Assembly: GCF_011046245.1 (NCBI RefSeq)
Contig: NZ_CP049241.1
Coordinates: 1,621,001-1,685,000, forward strand
Reading direction: 5' to 3'
DNA: 64,000 nucleotides
DNA from: Allorhizobium pseudoryzae
GTDB lineage: Bacteria > Pseudomonadota > Alphaproteobacteria > Rhizobiales > Rhizobiaceae
This document shows, piece by piece, positions 1 to 9,617 of this stretch; the first letter of the stretch is position 1, and every line of letters begins with the position of its first letter. A program made the translations under genes and the position numbers. The notes under the pieces were generated by a model that did not search any database, was not told the origin of the DNA, and worked only from the letters and a program-made list of their open reading frames with translations.

Positions 1-20
1 ACTTATCCCGTTCAGCTGCA

Positions 21-1892
21 TCACGAGACTCGCAATTCGCGAATCGGCTCGCGCTTCTTAACCAGGGATATAATCAAAGCCAGGGCCGCCGGTGTCATAC
101 CGTCCACCTTCGCCGCTTGGGCGATATTGCGAGGCTTGGCACGATCCAGCTTCAACTTCAACTCGTTTGACAGACCAGAAACGTGGCTGAAATCGAAGTC
201 ATCCGGAATGCGCCGCTCTTCATCGCGCTGCACCGACTGAATATCTGCGCTCTGGCGCTCCAGGTAAACCGCATAGCCGGCTTCGATTTCCAGGGCCTCA
301 GCGACCTTAGCGGGCAGGGTCTGCAAGTCCGGCCAGACGGATGATAGGACAGAAAGCGAAATATCCGGATAGGATAGAAGGTCGTAACCGCGGCGACGCT
401 GTCCATCCTCATTCAGACGAATGGAGTGGCTGCGAGCTTCCTTCGGAGTCAAGGAAACGCTCTGCAGCAGTGTCCGCCCGCGATCCATCTCGGAGACATA
501 GCCCTCAAATCGCTCTTTGCGATCCTTGCCCACCAGTCCCAGTTCGATGGCGGTGGGTGTTAATCGGATGTCCGCATTGTCAGCCCGCAGCGACAGACGA
601 TATTCTGCGCGCGAGGTAAACATCCGATAGGGTTCGGAGACGCCGCGGGATGTTAGATCATCCACCATAACGCCGATGTAGGAATCCGTACGGCTGAAGA
701 TGTGGCTCACCTGCCCAAAGGCACGCCGCGCTGCGTTGAGCCCGGCCACCAGGCCCTGGGCCCCAGCTTCCTCGTAACCCGTCGTGCCGTTGATCTGGCC
801 GGCCAGAAATAGACCCGGCATCTTCTTCAACTGCAAATCGGCCGTTAGTTCGCGCGGATCGACATGATCGTATTCGATCGCATATCCGGGCTGGAGGATC
901 TCCACCTTTTCGAGGCCGGGGATTGTCCGGATGAATTGCTCCTGCACATCTGCGGGAAGCGAGGTGGAAATTCCGTTGGGATAAACAGTCGGATCGTCCA
1001 GACCTTCCGGCTCCAGAAAAATCTGATGTCCATCCCGTTCGCCAAACCGGACAATCTTGTCTTCGATGGAGGGACAATAGCGCGGCCCGACGCCAGTGAT
1101 CTGGCCGGAGTACATCGCGGATCTAGAGATGTTGTCCGCAATGATCTTGTGGGTCGCCTCCGTTGTCCGCGTCACACCGCAGGCAATTTGCGGCGTCATG
1201 ATCCGATCGGTCATGAATGAGAACGGAACCGGATCTTCGTCCGCATCCTGTTTGCCGATGGCGTCCCAATCGATCGTCCGACCATCAAGACGAGCCGGCG
1301 TTCCGGTCTTCAGTCGTCCCAGCGACAAGCCGAGTGCGGTCAAGGTTGCAGAAAGGCCGAGGGACGGCGCTTCACCAACACGGCCCGCTGCAACCGTATC
1401 GGAACCGATATGAATCACACCCCTTAAGAAGGTCCCCGTGGTTAAGACAACGGAAGACGTCTGATACACTCGTCCGTCCGCCATCACGAGCCCAGTGATG
1501 GCGCTATCCGCATGCTGCAAATCGAAAGCATCGCCTTCGATAACATCAATGTTTTCGTGGTCAGCGATGGCCGCTTGCATGGCCTCGCGGTACAGACGTC
1601 GATCAGCCTGGGTCCGCGGGCCGCGAACAGCTGGGCCTTTCTTGCGGTTCAGCAGACGAAACTGGATCCCAGACACATCGGCAATCCGCCCCATGAGGCC
1701 ATCGAGCGCATCGATTTCGCGCACCAGATGGCCTTTTCCGAGCCCGCCTATGGCCGGATTGCAGGACATGACACCAATGGTGTCGCGTCGGTGCGTTACC
1801 AGTGCGGTCTTGGCACCCAGTCGCGCCGCAGCCGATGCAGCTTCACATCCGGCGTGGCCACCGCCGATCACAATCACATCAAATTTGGTCAT
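21..1892 (-). CDS. mnmG: tRNA uridine-5-carboxymethylaminomethyl modification enzyme MnmG (GidA)
   Basis: This is the FAD-binding half of the MnmE-MnmG complex that installs the carboxymethylaminomethyl group on the wobble uridine (U34) of certain tRNAs in the cytoplasm. The 623-residue protein has the family's usual length. The N-terminal dinucleotide-binding motif [10 protein letters not shown] lies at about residues 10-19. The two conserved cysteines are seen at about C44 (SCNPAIGG) and C273 (GPRYCPSIE). The TGTPARLDG stretch is near residue 197, and a helical C-terminal domain that contacts MnmE follows. Its partner mnmE lies immediately upstream with 36 bases between them, so the two are probably co-transcribed. 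The intervening gap carries a parS-like palindrome. Identification is secure. Confidence 0.97.
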   Translation of the reverse strand: MTKFDVIVIGGGHAGCEAASAAARLGAKTALVTHRRDTIGVMSCNPAIGGLGKGHLVREIDALDGLMGRIADVSGIQFRLLNRKKGPAVRGPRTQADRRLYREAMQAAIADHENIDVIEGDAFDLQHADSAITGLVMADGRVYQTSSVVLTTGTFLRGVIHIGSDTVAAGRVGEAPSLGLSATLTALGLSLGRLKTGTPARLDGRTIDWDAIGKQDADEDPVPFSFMTDRIMTPQIACGVTRTTEATHKIIADNISRSAMYSGQITGVGPRYCPSIEDKIVRFGERDGHQIFLEPEGLDDPTVYPNGISTSLPADVQEQFIRTIPGLEKVEILQPGYAIEYDHVDPRELTADLQLKKMPGLFLAGQINGTTGYEEAGAQGLVAGLNAARRAFGQVSHIFSRTDSYIGVMVDDLTSRGVSEPYRMFTSRAEYRLSLRADNADIRLTPTAIELGLVGKDRKERFEGYVSEMDRGRTLLQSVSLTPKEARSHSIRLNEDGQRRRGYDLLSYPDISLSVLSSVWPDLQTLPAKVAEALEIEAGYAVYLERQSADIQSVQRDEERRIPDDFDFSHVSGLSNELKLKLDRAKPRNIAQAAKVDGMTPAALALIISLVKKREPIRELRVS

Positions 1893-1915
1893 GGTGGTTC
1901 CAACTGCCCGGGCAG

Positions 1916-1931
1916 TGTTTCACGTGAGTCA
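1916..1931. promoter_or_regulatory. parS-like ParB-binding site (14/16 match)
   Basis: TGTTTCACGTGAGTCA differs from the bacterial parS palindrome TGTTTCACGTGAAACA at two positions in the right half. It fills the short gap between mnmE and mnmG, just over 4 kb from the proposed origin. ParB is known to bind such sites and spread from them to help segregate the origin. Three further sites of this type occur in the first 17 kb, which makes chance unlikely. Confidence 0.75.
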
Positions 1932-3239
1932 CTTCCCGATACAGAACTCCGAGAAAATGACGTCGAGCATATCTTCCACATCAACACGGCCGGTAATACG
2001 ACCGAGAGCATCAGCCGCCAACCGAAGGCTTTCCGCGCGAAGATCAAGTTCGCTTCCCCTTAGCGCTTCCTGCAGAAAATGAAAAGCCTTCTGCAGATGG
2101 CTAACATGGCGCAAGCGACCGGCCCCGAGGCCGGCGATAGCGGCCCAGTTGACACCGGCACGCTCCACGATCGCCGCGCGGATCTGATCCAGTCCTTCTC
2201 CGGTCTCGACAGAAAGGCGGATATCAAACCCACCGGTCTGCGCAGGATGCTGATCTCCCTTGGTTCCGATACGAAGAACGGCTTGGTCCGGCTGTAGGCC
2301 CAACAAATGTTGCGGAGGCGAATCGATCTCTTGCAGCAGCAAAACAAGATCTGCATTCTCGGCCGCACGGTGAGCCCGCCGAATGCCTTCCTGCTCCACA
2401 CGGTCGTCTGTCTCTCGCAGACCAGCGGTGTCGGAGAGGCGAACGCGAAAACCATCCAGATCGAGGTCAACCTCGATAACATCCCGCGTCGTGCCGGCAA
2501 TCTCCGTTACAATCGCCACGTCGCGCTCGACCAACGCATTGAGGAAGCTCGACTTTCCGGCATTGGGAGGTCCAAGGATGACCACCTTGAAGGCGTCCCG
2601 CACGGAACCCGCCTTTTCGGTTGCGGCGATCTGTCGTTCGATCTCGCGCGCGATCCTGGCCACATCGAGCCACACCTGGTCCGAGACGGAACCGGGCACA
2701 TCATCCTCATCGGCAAAATCGAGTTCCGCTTCGATCAACGCCCGAGCGCGGGTGAGGGCTGTTGCCCAGTCATGGTAACGCCTGGAAAGGCCGCCGGCGC
2801 TTTGTTCGATGGCGAGGCGACGCTGCATCTCTGTCTCGGCGGAGATCAGATCACCAAGACCTTCAACCTCCACCAGATCAAGCTTGCCATGATGGAAGGC
2901 CCTCTGGGTAAATTCCCCGGCTTCGGCCGGACGAAGTCCCAGGTCCCGCAATTCTGAGAAGATCGCGTTCACCACTGCGCGGCTACCATGAACCTGCAAC
3001 TCCACGCAATCCTCCCCTGTAAAGGAGGCAGGGCCGGGGAAAACAAGAACCAGGCCGCTATCGATCAGCTCTCTGTTTCGTCGTCGAATCGACCGCAGGA
3101 CCATGGAGCGGGTTTGCGGAAGGTTTTCAACGAGAAAACCGGCCGCGTGAAACGCAGCCGGTCCGCTGATCCTGATGAGCGCCACGCCGGAGGGCGTCGG
3201 GCCGCTCGACAGTGCAAAGATCGTATCGAGGTCTGTCAT
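1929..3239 (-). CDS. mnmE: tRNA modification GTPase MnmE (TrmE)
   Basis: This potassium-dependent GTPase partners with MnmG in U34 tRNA modification. The 436-residue sequence shows the expected order. An N-terminal tetrahydrofolate-binding domain covers about residues 1-120. A helical domain follows and is interrupted by the G domain, with G1 GPPNAGKSS at about 223-231, TTRD at 250-253 and DTAG at 270-273. The C-terminal catalytic CIGK forms the last four residues. The guanine-specificity motif reads TKGD rather than NKxD, a relaxed form. The protein is somewhat shorter than the E. coli enzyme, mainly in loops. It is followed directly by mnmG on the same strand. Confidence 0.96.
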   Translation of the reverse strand: MTDLDTIFALSSGPTPSGVALIRISGPAAFHAAGFLVENLPQTRSMVLRSIRRRNRELIDSGLVLVFPGPASFTGEDCVELQVHGSRAVVNAIFSELRDLGLRPAEAGEFTQRAFHHGKLDLVEVEGLGDLISAETEMQRRLAIEQSAGGLSRRYHDWATALTRARALIEAELDFADEDDVPGSVSDQVWLDVARIAREIERQIAATEKAGSVRDAFKVVILGPPNAGKSSFLNALVERDVAIVTEIAGTTRDVIEVDLDLDGFRVRLSDTAGLRETDDRVEQEGIRRAHRAAENADLVLLLQEIDSPPQHLLGLQPDQAVLRIGTKGDQHPAQTGGFDIRLSVETGEGLDQIRAAIVERAGVNWAAIAGLGAGRLRHVSHLQKAFHFLQEALRGSELDLRAESLRLAADALGRITGRVDVEDMLDVIFSEFCIGK

Positions 3240-3303
3240 CCACCCAAACCAACGAAGTCAGCCGGACCTCGAACCATTGAGGCGATCCGAATCCGGCTAT
3301 TCG

Positions 3304-4569
3304 TTACGTGTTCATCGAGTCGAAGAAATCACCGTTGTTCTTGGTCTGCTTGAGCTTGTCGATGAGGAACTCGATCGCGTCGGTCGTGCCCATCGGTGCA
3401 AGAATACGGCGAAGTACAAAGATTTTCTGGAGATCCTGCCGCGGCACGAGCAGGTCTTCCTTGCGCGTACCGGACTTGAGGATATCCATCGCCGGGAAGA
3501 TGCGCTTGTCGGCGACCTTGCGGTCCAGCACGATTTCCGAGTTGCCGGTACCCTTGAACTCTTCGAAGATGACTTCGTCCATGCGGCTGCCGGTGTCGAT
3601 CAGCGCGGTCGCAATGATCGTCAGCGAACCGCCTTCTTCGATGTTACGGGCAGCACCAAAGAAACGCTTCGGCCGCTGTAGCGCGTTGGCATCTACACCA
3701 CCGGTCAGAACCTTGCCGGAAGACGGCACGACGGTGTTATAGGCGCGGCCGAGGCGGGTGATCGAATCGAGTAGGATGACAACGTCACGGCCGTGTTCAA
3801 CGAGGCGCTTGGCCTTTTCGATGACCATTTCAGCGACCTGAACATGGCGGACCGCCGGTTCGTCGAAGGTCGAAGATACCACTTCACCGCGCACCGAGCG
3901 CTGCATGTCCGTCACTTCTTCCGGACGTTCATCAATCAGAAGAACGATCAGGTAGCATTCCGGATGGTTGGCAGTGATGGAATGGGCAATGTTCTGCAGC
4001 AGAACGGTTTTACCCGTGCGCGGCGGCGCGACGATGAGGCCACGCTGCCCCTTGCCGAGCGGTGCGACAAGATCGATCACTCGGGCGGACAGATCCTTCG
4101 ACGTCGGGACATCGAGTTCCATCTTGAAGCGCTCATTGGGATAGAGCGGCGTCAAATTGTCGAAATGCACCTTGTGGCGGATCTTCTCCGGATCGTCGAA
4201 GTTGATCGTGTTGACCTTCAGAAGGGCAAAATACCGTTCGCCTTCCTTCGGCCCACGGATCGGGCCCTCCACGGTGTCACCGGTCTTCAGCGAAAAACGA
4301 CGGATCTGCGACGGAGAAATATAGATGTCGTCCGGGCCCGGAAGGTAATTCGCATTGGCCGAACGCAGGAAACCAAAACCATCCTGCAAGACTTCGACGA
4401 CGCCTTCGCCGATGATTTCCACGTCCTGGCTGGCAAGAACCTTCAGGATCGCGAACATCAGTTCCTGCTTGCGCATCGTGCTCGCGTTTTCGACCTCCAG
4501 GGATTCGGCGAAGGTCAGCAGGTCGGTGGGCGACTTGCTCTTGAGTTCTTGAAGCTTCATTTCAGCCAT
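3304..4569 (-). CDS. rho: Transcription termination factor Rho
   Basis: Rho is the hexameric RNA helicase that terminates untranslated transcripts. I take the start at 4569, giving MAEMKLQEL and 421 residues, because that is where homology to Rho begins. The upstream in-frame ATG at 4656 would add 29 residues unlike Rho. Visible parts are the N-terminal helical region, the cold-shock-like RNA-binding domain (GFGFLRS to about residue 100), Walker A APPRTGKT, Walker [13 protein letters not shown], and the Q/R loop regions ending in [17 protein letters not shown]. The gene lies downstream of hemE-hemJ on the same strand. A GC-rich hairpin in its leader (4623-4640) could take part in control. Confidence 0.97.
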   Translation of the reverse strand: MAEMKLQELKSKSPTDLLTFAESLEVENASTMRKQELMFAILKVLASQDVEIIGEGVVEVLQDGFGFLRSANANYLPGPDDIYISPSQIRRFSLKTGDTVEGPIRGPKEGERYFALLKVNTINFDDPEKIRHKVHFDNLTPLYPNERFKMELDVPTSKDLSARVIDLVAPLGKGQRGLIVAPPRTGKTVLLQNIAHSITANHPECYLIVLLIDERPEEVTDMQRSVRGEVVSSTFDEPAVRHVQVAEMVIEKAKRLVEHGRDVVILLDSITRLGRAYNTVVPSSGKVLTGGVDANALQRPKRFFGAARNIEEGGSLTIIATALIDTGSRMDEVIFEEFKGTGNSEIVLDRKVADKRIFPAMDILKSGTRKEDLLVPRQDLQKIFVLRRILAPMGTTDAIEFLIDKLKQTKNNGDFFDSMNT

Positions 4570-4622
4570 GAAGAAGGACCGCTTTGGACTTTTGAGGGAA
4601 GTGGCGTGTTTGTGAAGATGCT

Positions 4623-4640
4623 TCCGCGGCCTGCCGCGGA
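4623..4640 (-). promoter_or_regulatory. Hairpin in the rho leader
   Basis: TCCGCGG and CCGCGGA form a perfect 7-bp stem around a 4-base loop, 54 bases upstream of the rho start codon and inside the 167-base gap after hemJ. No T-run follows on the minus strand, so it does not look like a simple intrinsic terminator of hemJ. Rho genes are commonly self-regulated through their leaders, so a role in rho autoregulation is an inference. Confidence 0.4.
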
Positions 4641-4736
4641 TGTCTGATGTGCACACAAACTACGAGAGAGAAGTGCGGCGAAAATAACCGTTCGGACTTA
4701 GCATCGCAAGGGGGGATGAAAACAATTCTCCGAAAG

Positions 4737-5273
4737 TCAGAACGGCTTCACGATCACGAGAATGACGATCAGCATCATCAGGATGGTCGGCACCTCGTTC
4801 ATCATGCGCCAGTAGCGTGCGGATTGGCGTGGGCCATCGACGCCAAACTGACGGACAGCCCGGCTCTGGTGCATGTGGGCGAGCGTCAGAAGCACGACCA
4901 GCAGGATTTTGGCATGCAGCCAGCCGCCCTGGAACCGGAAACCGTCATAGGCGAGATAGAGGCCAAGCGCCCAGCTGATCATCATGGCCGGGTTCATGAT
5001 GACCTTTAGCAGCCGGCGTTCCATGACCTTGAAGGTTTCCGACTGTTCTGATCCAACCGGCGCATCCGTGTGGTAGATGAAGAGCCGCGGCAGGTAGAAA
5101 AGCCCCGCCATCCAGGCAATCACAGCGATGACGTGAAACGCCTTCAGCCACAGGTAAAGATCATCCGGGCGGAGCAGGTAGATGCCACCCAACAGACCGA
5201 GGAAGACGGCAAGCGCCACCGCAGCCCGCAACGCCGCCTTGTTACCGGGAATGGCATCCGTCTGCTTTTCCAT
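4737..5273 (-). CDS. hemJ: Protoporphyrinogen IX oxidase HemJ
   Basis: HemJ is the integral membrane enzyme that oxidises protoporphyrinogen IX to protoporphyrin IX in bacteria lacking HemG and HemY. The 178-residue protein has four or five hydrophobic segments: AVFLGLLGGIYLL near 20, FHVIAVIAWMAGLFYLPRLF near 46-65, the region around MISWALGLYLAYDG, a helix with LVVLLTLAHMH, and the extreme C terminus. Conserved family features seen are the histidine in KAFHVIAVIAWMAG, YLPRLF(I)YH, ERRLLK and HMHQSR. An AGGGG Shine-Dalgarno lies 7 bases before ATG. It follows hemE with only 3 bases between, so the pair probably forms a haem-synthesis transcription unit leading into rho. Confidence 0.92.
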   Translation of the reverse strand: MEKQTDAIPGNKAALRAAVALAVFLGLLGGIYLLRPDDLYLWLKAFHVIAVIAWMAGLFYLPRLFIYHTDAPVGSEQSETFKVMERRLLKVIMNPAMMISWALGLYLAYDGFRFQGGWLHAKILLVVLLTLAHMHQSRAVRQFGVDGPRQSARYWRMMNEVPTILMMLIVILVIVKPF

Positions 5274-5276
5274 CGC

Positions 5277-6302
5277 TCAACCCCTCACTCGCTGCACCAG
5301 CTGCGAGACGTGTTCGGGCTTGGCATCCGGCGTGATGCCGTGGCCGAGGTTGAAGACGAGGGGACCATTGCCGAGCACGGACAGGATCCGATCAATGCCG
5401 TCGTCCAGCGCCTCACCGCCGGCAACGACCCGCATCGGATCGAGATTGCCCTGCACCGGCCCATCCTTCTGGAGCTCGGCAGCAAAGCTCAGCGGCACGG
5501 ACCAGTCGAGCCCGATCATGTCGGCGCCTGTTCTCTGGCGATAGTTCTTGAGGTTCATGCCGGCGCCTTTGGCAAAGGCGATAACCTTCGCCTGCGGACG
5601 CCGTGATTTGACCGAGCGGATGACGCGGGCGACCGGCTCCACCGCGAAAGCCTCAAATTCCGCCTCTCCAAGAACACCGGCCCAGCTGTCGAAGATCTGC
5701 ACGGCGTCGGCACCGGCATCGATCTGTGCCACGAGATAATCCGCGGAAAGCTCCGCCAGCAGCGACAGGAGCTTGTCGAAGGCCTTCCGGTGACGATAAC
5801 CGAACAGGCGGCCAGGGGCCTGGTCGGGCGTGCCATGTCCGGCGATCATATAGGTGGCAACCGTCCAGGGCGCGCCACAGAACCCGAGAAGCGTCGTTTC
5901 CGCCGGCAGAGAGGCACGGATCTGTCCCACCGTCTGGATCACCGGCCTCAGGTGCTCCTGCACCCCCTCTGCGCTCAGCGCCGCAATACCAGCCTCGTCG
6001 ATCGGGTCCATACGTGGGCCGGAGCCTTCGACGAAATGCACGTTGCGGTTCAGCGCATCCGGAATGACCAGGATATCCGAAAACAGGATAGCCGCGTCAA
6101 AGCCGTAACGCCGGATCGGCTGAAGGGTCACTTCCGTTGCCAGATCCGGCGAATAACAGAGATCGAGAAAGCTCCCGGCTTCCGCCCGCGTCTTGCGATA
6201 TTCCGGGAGGTAGCGGCCTGCCTGTCTCATCAGCCAGATGGGGGGTGGCGAAACGGTCGATCCGTTCAGGACCTCCATCACCTTGCGGCGTACTGCAGCC
6301 AA
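5277..6302 (-). CDS. hemE: Uroporphyrinogen decarboxylase HemE
   Basis: HemE removes four acetate carboxyl groups from uroporphyrinogen III to give coproporphyrinogen III in haem synthesis. The signature [14 protein letters not shown] is near the N terminus, and the second signature [13 protein letters not shown] and the GHGI(T)PDAKPEHV region are present. I choose TTG at 6302, giving [12 protein letters not shown] and 341 residues, because GGAGGA lies 7 bases upstream. A longer frame from TTG at 6317 would overlap that Shine-Dalgarno. hemE borders the chromosomal origin in Caulobacter and several rhizobia, and here it borders the DnaA-box region at 6303-6707. hemJ follows immediately. Confidence 0.94.
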   Translation of the reverse strand: MAAVRRKVMEVLNGSTVSPPPIWLMRQAGRYLPEYRKTRAEAGSFLDLCYSPDLATEVTLQPIRRYGFDAAILFSDILVIPDALNRNVHFVEGSGPRMDPIDEAGIAALSAEGVQEHLRPVIQTVGQIRASLPAETTLLGFCGAPWTVATYMIAGHGTPDQAPGRLFGYRHRKAFDKLLSLLAELSADYLVAQIDAGADAVQIFDSWAGVLGEAEFEAFAVEPVARVIRSVKSRRPQAKVIAFAKGAGMNLKNYRQRTGADMIGLDWSVPLSFAAELQKDGPVQGNLDPMRVVAGGEALDDGIDRILSVLGNGPLVFNLGHGITPDAKPEHVSQLVQRVRG

Positions 6303-6524
6303 GAGGGTGTCCTCCAAAACAAAGAAATCTAGAAACTTCTGATTTGATGATTCTTAGAGTCGGTGAGTATCAAGGATCATTCTCTTTGCACAGTCCAGCG
6401 GGCTCCAGTGCGACAACACGGCTCAACCGGGAGAGAATTATGAGATGTCGGGATAAATGTGGTGGCCGGTCGCTTTTGGCGTTTTGAATCAGCATCTTCA
6501 TCAATGGAACCGGTTCCTCGCTCT

Positions 6525-6533
6525 TGTGGATAA
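6525..6533 (-). promoter_or_regulatory. DnaA box, perfect match
   Basis: TGTGGATAA is the reverse complement of the consensus DnaA box TTATCCACA. It lies in the proposed origin in the same orientation as the second perfect box 90 bases away. Confidence 0.75.
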
Positions 6534-6614
6534 CCTGTGAAGCGTTCGGAGCTTGCTATCCTCGCTTCGAGTTTCCCACAGCCGTGGAAAAAGCCTCGCC
6601 ACAGTTGGGTCGAA

Positions 6615-6623
6615 TGTGGATAA
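6615..6623 (-). promoter_or_regulatory. DnaA box, perfect match
   Basis: This is the second perfect TGTGGATAA in the origin region. A partial repeat of the motif in the opposite orientation (TTATCCTTC, 6632-6640) lies just beside it and may be a low-affinity site. Confidence 0.75.
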
Positions 6624-6707
6624 ATTGCCACTTATCCTTCCGCCGCGGATCTCGCCGCAGAATCGCCCGACCTTTTCCCAGGTTATGAACAGAGGATGAA
6701 GATTAAC

Positions 6708-7529
6708 GTGGAGAACCGCAAAAGCTTCTTCCATCTGCACCTGATATCTGACTCAACGGGTGAAACGCTGATCTCCGCTGGCCGCGCCGCGTCGGCGCAG
6801 TTTCGCTCCGCCCTGCCGATCGAACATGTCTATCCGCTCATCCGCAATCGTCGTCAGTTGATGCCGGTCCTGCAGGCGATCGATGAGAAGCCCGGCATCG
6901 TGCTCTATACAATCGTCGATCAGGATCTCGCCAATCATGTCGATCAACGCTGCAAGGAGTTGGGAGTTCCAAGTGTCAATCTGCTGGAACCGGTGCTCGC
7001 AACCTTCCAGGCCTATCTCGGCGATCGATCGCGGCGCCGTGTCGGCGCGCAACATGCCCTCAACGCAGATTACTTCCGCCGCATTGATGCGCTGAATTTC
7101 GCGATGGATCACGATGACGGGCAGATGGCGGACAGTTATGACGAGGCGGATGTGGTGATTGTCGGCATCAGCCGCACCTCCAAAACGCCCACCTGCATCT
7201 ATCTCGCCAATCGCGGCATCAAGGCGGCCAACATTCCGATCGTGCCGGATGTGCCGCTGCCGGCCTCCCTGTTATCGGCCACCAAGCCGCTGATCGTCGG
7301 GCTGATCGCAACGACGGATCGCATTTCGCAGGTTCGGGAAAACCGCGAGCTCGGCACCGTCGCGGGCTTTGACCGCAGTCATTATACCGATCGCGCCAAT
7401 ATCAATGAGGAACTGAAATATGCGCGCGCCTTGTGCGCCCGCCATCAGTGGCCGATCATCGACGTCACGCGCCGCTCGATCGAAGAAACGGCAGCAGCCA
7501 TCGTTGCTCTAAGACCGAAGCTGCGATAA
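6708..7529 (+). CDS. ppsR: PEP synthase/PPDK regulatory kinase-phosphorylase (DUF299 family)
   Basis: This bifunctional serine/threonine kinase and Pi-dependent phosphorylase switches pyruvate phosphate dikinase or PEP synthase off and on. The [10 protein letters not shown]-terminal signature and the ADP-binding P-loop [10 protein letters not shown] near residue 150 identify the family. I prefer the GTG at 6708 ([12 protein letters not shown], 273 residues), because AGAGG lies about 12 bases upstream. The ATG at 6696 would sit directly on that AGAGG, but it cannot be excluded. Being the first rightward gene beside the origin matches the Caulobacter arrangement. The window also holds pckA, another enzyme at the PEP node, but far away. 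Confidence 0.93.
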   Translation: MENRKSFFHLHLISDSTGETLISAGRAASAQFRSALPIEHVYPLIRNRRQLMPVLQAIDEKPGIVLYTIVDQDLANHVDQRCKELGVPSVNLLEPVLATFQAYLGDRSRRRVGAQHALNADYFRRIDALNFAMDHDDGQMADSYDEADVVIVGISRTSKTPTCIYLANRGIKAANIPIVPDVPLPASLLSATKPLIVGLIATTDRISQVRENRELGTVAGFDRSHYTDRANINEELKYARALCARHQWPIIDVTRRSIEETAAAIVALRPKLR

Positions 7530-7565
7530 TGCCGAATCCATGCCGCAATCTCAGGAGTGCTCTCC

Positions 7566-8165
7566 GTGACCCAGCCGCTCGTGCTTGCCTCCTCCAGTCC
7601 GTTCCGACGTCTGCTGATGCAGAATGCCGGTCTGGATTTTGTCGCCCAGGCAGCGTCGATCGATGAACGGGCGATCGAGGCGAAACTGGCCGCGCAAAAT
7701 GCCACGCCGGAAACCGTGGCGCTCGAATTGGCAAGAGCAAAGGCGCTGGATGTCAGCACCCGGTTTCCGGATGCCTTTGTCATCGGGTCGGACCAGACCA
7801 TGTCGCTCAGTCACCGCGTCTATCACAAGCCGGCCTCCCTTCAGGAGGCGCGCGAAAACCTGTTGTCGCTCTCCGGCCAGACACATCATCTCAACAGCGG
7901 TGTTGCCATTGTTCGAAACGGTGCGGTGGTTTGGCAGATCGTCGCGAGGGCAGCCATGACGGTGCGGGTGCTGTCGCCCGATTTCGTTGATCGTTACCTG
8001 GCAAGCGTCGGGGATGCGGTGATGACGAGTGTCGGCGCCTATCAGCTGGAGGGCGAGGGAATCCGGCTATTTGAATCGATAGGCGGCGACTACTTTACCA
8101 TCCTCGGCCTGCCGATGTTGCCTCTGCTGAAAGCGTTAAGGGAGCTTGGGGCTGTTAATGATTGA
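7566..8165 (+). CDS. maf: Maf-family nucleoside triphosphate pyrophosphatase
   Basis: Maf proteins hydrolyse non-canonical or pyrimidine nucleoside triphosphates to monophosphates and were first linked to septum inhibition. The family's opening [11 protein letters not shown], the central SDQTMSL (site of the catalytic aspartate) and [10 protein letters not shown] near the C terminus are all present. The GTG at 7566 ([10 protein letters not shown], 199 residues) is preferred because AGGAG ends 8 bases upstream. The GTG at 7557 overlaps that site. The stop codon overlaps the ATG of aroE, so translation of the two is probably coupled. Confidence 0.93.
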   Translation: MTQPLVLASSSPFRRLLMQNAGLDFVAQAASIDERAIEAKLAAQNATPETVALELARAKALDVSTRFPDAFVIGSDQTMSLSHRVYHKPASLQEARENLLSLSGQTHHLNSGVAIVRNGAVVWQIVARAAMTVRVLSPDFVDRYLASVGDAVMTSVGAYQLEGEGIRLFESIGGDYFTILGLPMLPLLKALRELGAVND

Positions 8166-9009
8166 TTCACGTGAAACACAAAAAAAGGCCTTCGTGATTG
8201 GAACGCCTATCCGCCACTCCCGGTCGCCGATGATTCACGGCTATTGGCTGAAAAATTTCCGGATTGCCGGCTCCTATCAGGCGATCGAAGTGCAGGCGAC
8301 GGAGCTAGATGGTTTTCTCGGCGAGCTGAGAACAAGCGGGGAATTTCAAGGTGGCAATGTCACCATTCCCCACAAGGAGCGGGCCTGCGCACTTGCCGAT
8401 GAGCCGGATGAGCTGGCAAAGGAACTGGGTGCCGCCAACACGCTCTGGTTGGACGAGGGCAGGCTGAAGGCCACGAATACCGATGGTTATGGCTTTGCCG
8501 CCAACCTGGATGAACGGGCGCGCGGCTGGGATGAGACGTCTCGTGCTGTCATCCTGGGTGCCGGCGGTGCGAGCCGGGCCATCATCCAGGCGGTGCGCGA
8601 TCGCGGTGTCTCGGAGATCCATGTCGTCAATCGAACCGAGGCGCGGGCGCAGGAATTGGCGGACCGCTTTGGTGCCAGGGTGCACGCCCATCCGATGGGC
8701 GCTTTGACGGAGGTCATGCAGGGCGCCGGTCTCTTTATCAATACGACGTCGCTTGGCATGGATGGCGAAGGTTCGTTGGACATCGATTTTAGGGTGATGG
8801 ACGCCAAGGCGGTGGTGACGGACATTGTCTACGTTCCTCTTGAGACTCCGACGCTGGCGCAGGCACGAGCACAGGGTTTCACCGCGGTCGATGGCCTCGG
8901 CATGCTGTTGCACCAAGCCGTTCCGGGTTTTGAGAAATGGTTCGGGCAGCGTCCAGTGGTCGATGACACCGTCCGCGCGCTGGTGATTGCCGATATGGAC
9001 GCGCATTGA
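8158..9009 (+). CDS. aroE: Shikimate dehydrogenase AroE
   Basis: AroE reduces 3-dehydroshikimate to shikimate with NADPH in aromatic amino acid synthesis. The substrate-binding HSRSPMIH near the N terminus, NVTIPHKE with the catalytic lysine near residue 66, the NADP-binding GAGGASRA near 130 and the NRTEARAQ stretch are all present. The ATG at 8158 gives 283 residues and overlaps the maf stop codon. A TTG at 8146 is also in frame but less likely. The aroE stop overlaps the coaE start by one base. A parS-like site (8163-8178) covers the first codons, so the palindrome is also coding sequence. Confidence 0.95.
   Translation: MIDSRETQKKAFVIGTPIRHSRSPMIHGYWLKNFRIAGSYQAIEVQATELDGFLGELRTSGEFQGGNVTIPHKERACALADEPDELAKELGAANTLWLDEGRLKATNTDGYGFAANLDERARGWDETSRAVILGAGGASRAIIQAVRDRGVSEIHVVNRTEARAQELADRFGARVHAHPMGALTEVMQGAGLFINTTSLGMDGEGSLDIDFRVMDAKAVVTDIVYVPLETPTLAQARAQGFTAVDGLGMLLHQAVPGFEKWFGQRPVVDDTVRALVIADMDAH
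8163..8178. promoter_or_regulatory. parS-like ParB-binding site (15/16 match)
   Basis: TGATTCACGTGAAACA matches the parS palindrome at 15 of 16 positions and is identical to the site at 16875-16890. It lies inside the first codons of aroE, about 1.5 kb right of the proposed origin. Confidence 0.82.
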
Positions 9010-9617
9010 TGATCAGGATCGGGCTCACCGGATCGATCGGCATGGGGAAATCCACCACAGCTGGCCTATTCGCCGCCGAAGGGATTGCGGTGAACGATGC
9101 CGATGCGGTGGTGCATGACCTTTACCGTGGCGAAGCGGTTCAGCCGGTCGAGGCGGCCTTTCCGGGTGTTGCTCGGGATGGGGTCATCGATCGGAGCGAG
9201 CTCGGGCGCCGTCTGGCCGCCGATCCTGGCGGCTTCAAGCGTCTGGAGGCGATCGTACATCCGCTGGTACGGGCGCGCGAAGAGGCGTTTTTGCGGGAGC
9301 AACAAGCGGCCGGTGCGGATATGGTCGTCCTCGATATTCCGCTCCTCTTCGAAACCGGAGCCGCGGATCGGGTGGATGTCGTGGTCGTGGTGACCTGCGA
9401 TGCCGAGATCCAGCGCCAGCGGGTACTGGCGAGGCCTGGCATGACGGAAGAAAAATTCCAGCTGATCCTGTCGCGGCAGGTGCCGGATGGGGAAAAGCGT
9501 GCACGAGCCGATTTCCTGATCGATACGGGCGCTGGGCTGGACGCCGCCCGTGCTAGGGTCAAGGCCATTATTGCGGAACTTCGAAGCGGACAAGGGCAGG
9601 GAACAGCCGATGCGTGA
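9009..9617 (+). CDS. coaE: Dephospho-CoA kinase CoaE
   Basis: CoaE phosphorylates the 3'-hydroxyl of dephospho-CoA, the last step of coenzyme A synthesis. The P-loop GSIGMGKST lies at about residues 8-16. DADAVVHDLY follows near 30 and DIPLLFETG near 110, both typical of the family. The ATG at 9009 overlaps the aroE stop (TGATG) and gives 202 residues. The 3' end overlaps dnaQ by 8 bases. maf-aroE-coaE-dnaQ is therefore one tightly packed transcription unit, an order common in alphaproteobacteria. CoaA, the first committed step of the pathway, is encoded separately at 46 kb. Confidence 0.95.
   Translation: MIRIGLTGSIGMGKSTTAGLFAAEGIAVNDADAVVHDLYRGEAVQPVEAAFPGVARDGVIDRSELGRRLAADPGGFKRLEAIVHPLVRAREEAFLREQQAAGADMVVLDIPLLFETGAADRVDVVVVVTCDAEIQRQRVLARPGMTEEKFQLILSRQVPDGEKRARADFLIDTGAGLDAARARVKAIIAELRSGQGQGTADA

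Larger units (their letters stand above)
6303..6707. other. oriC: Candidate chromosomal replication origin (oriC)
   Basis: This 405-base stretch holds no credible gene. It contains two perfect DnaA boxes (TGTGGATAA at 6525-6533 and 6615-6623), weaker two-mismatch boxes (for example TTTCCCACA at 6572-6580 and TTATGAACA at 6683-6691), an A/T-rich segment at about 6315-6357 that could unwind, and four GANTC sites. Gene direction switches here: everything to the left runs left and nearly everything to the right runs right. An origin between hemE and the DUF299/PEP-synthase regulator gene is established for Caulobacter, and a hemE-linked origin for Sinorhizobium. The call combines motif evidence, synteny and the presence of parS-like sites on both sides. 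Confidence 0.82.
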
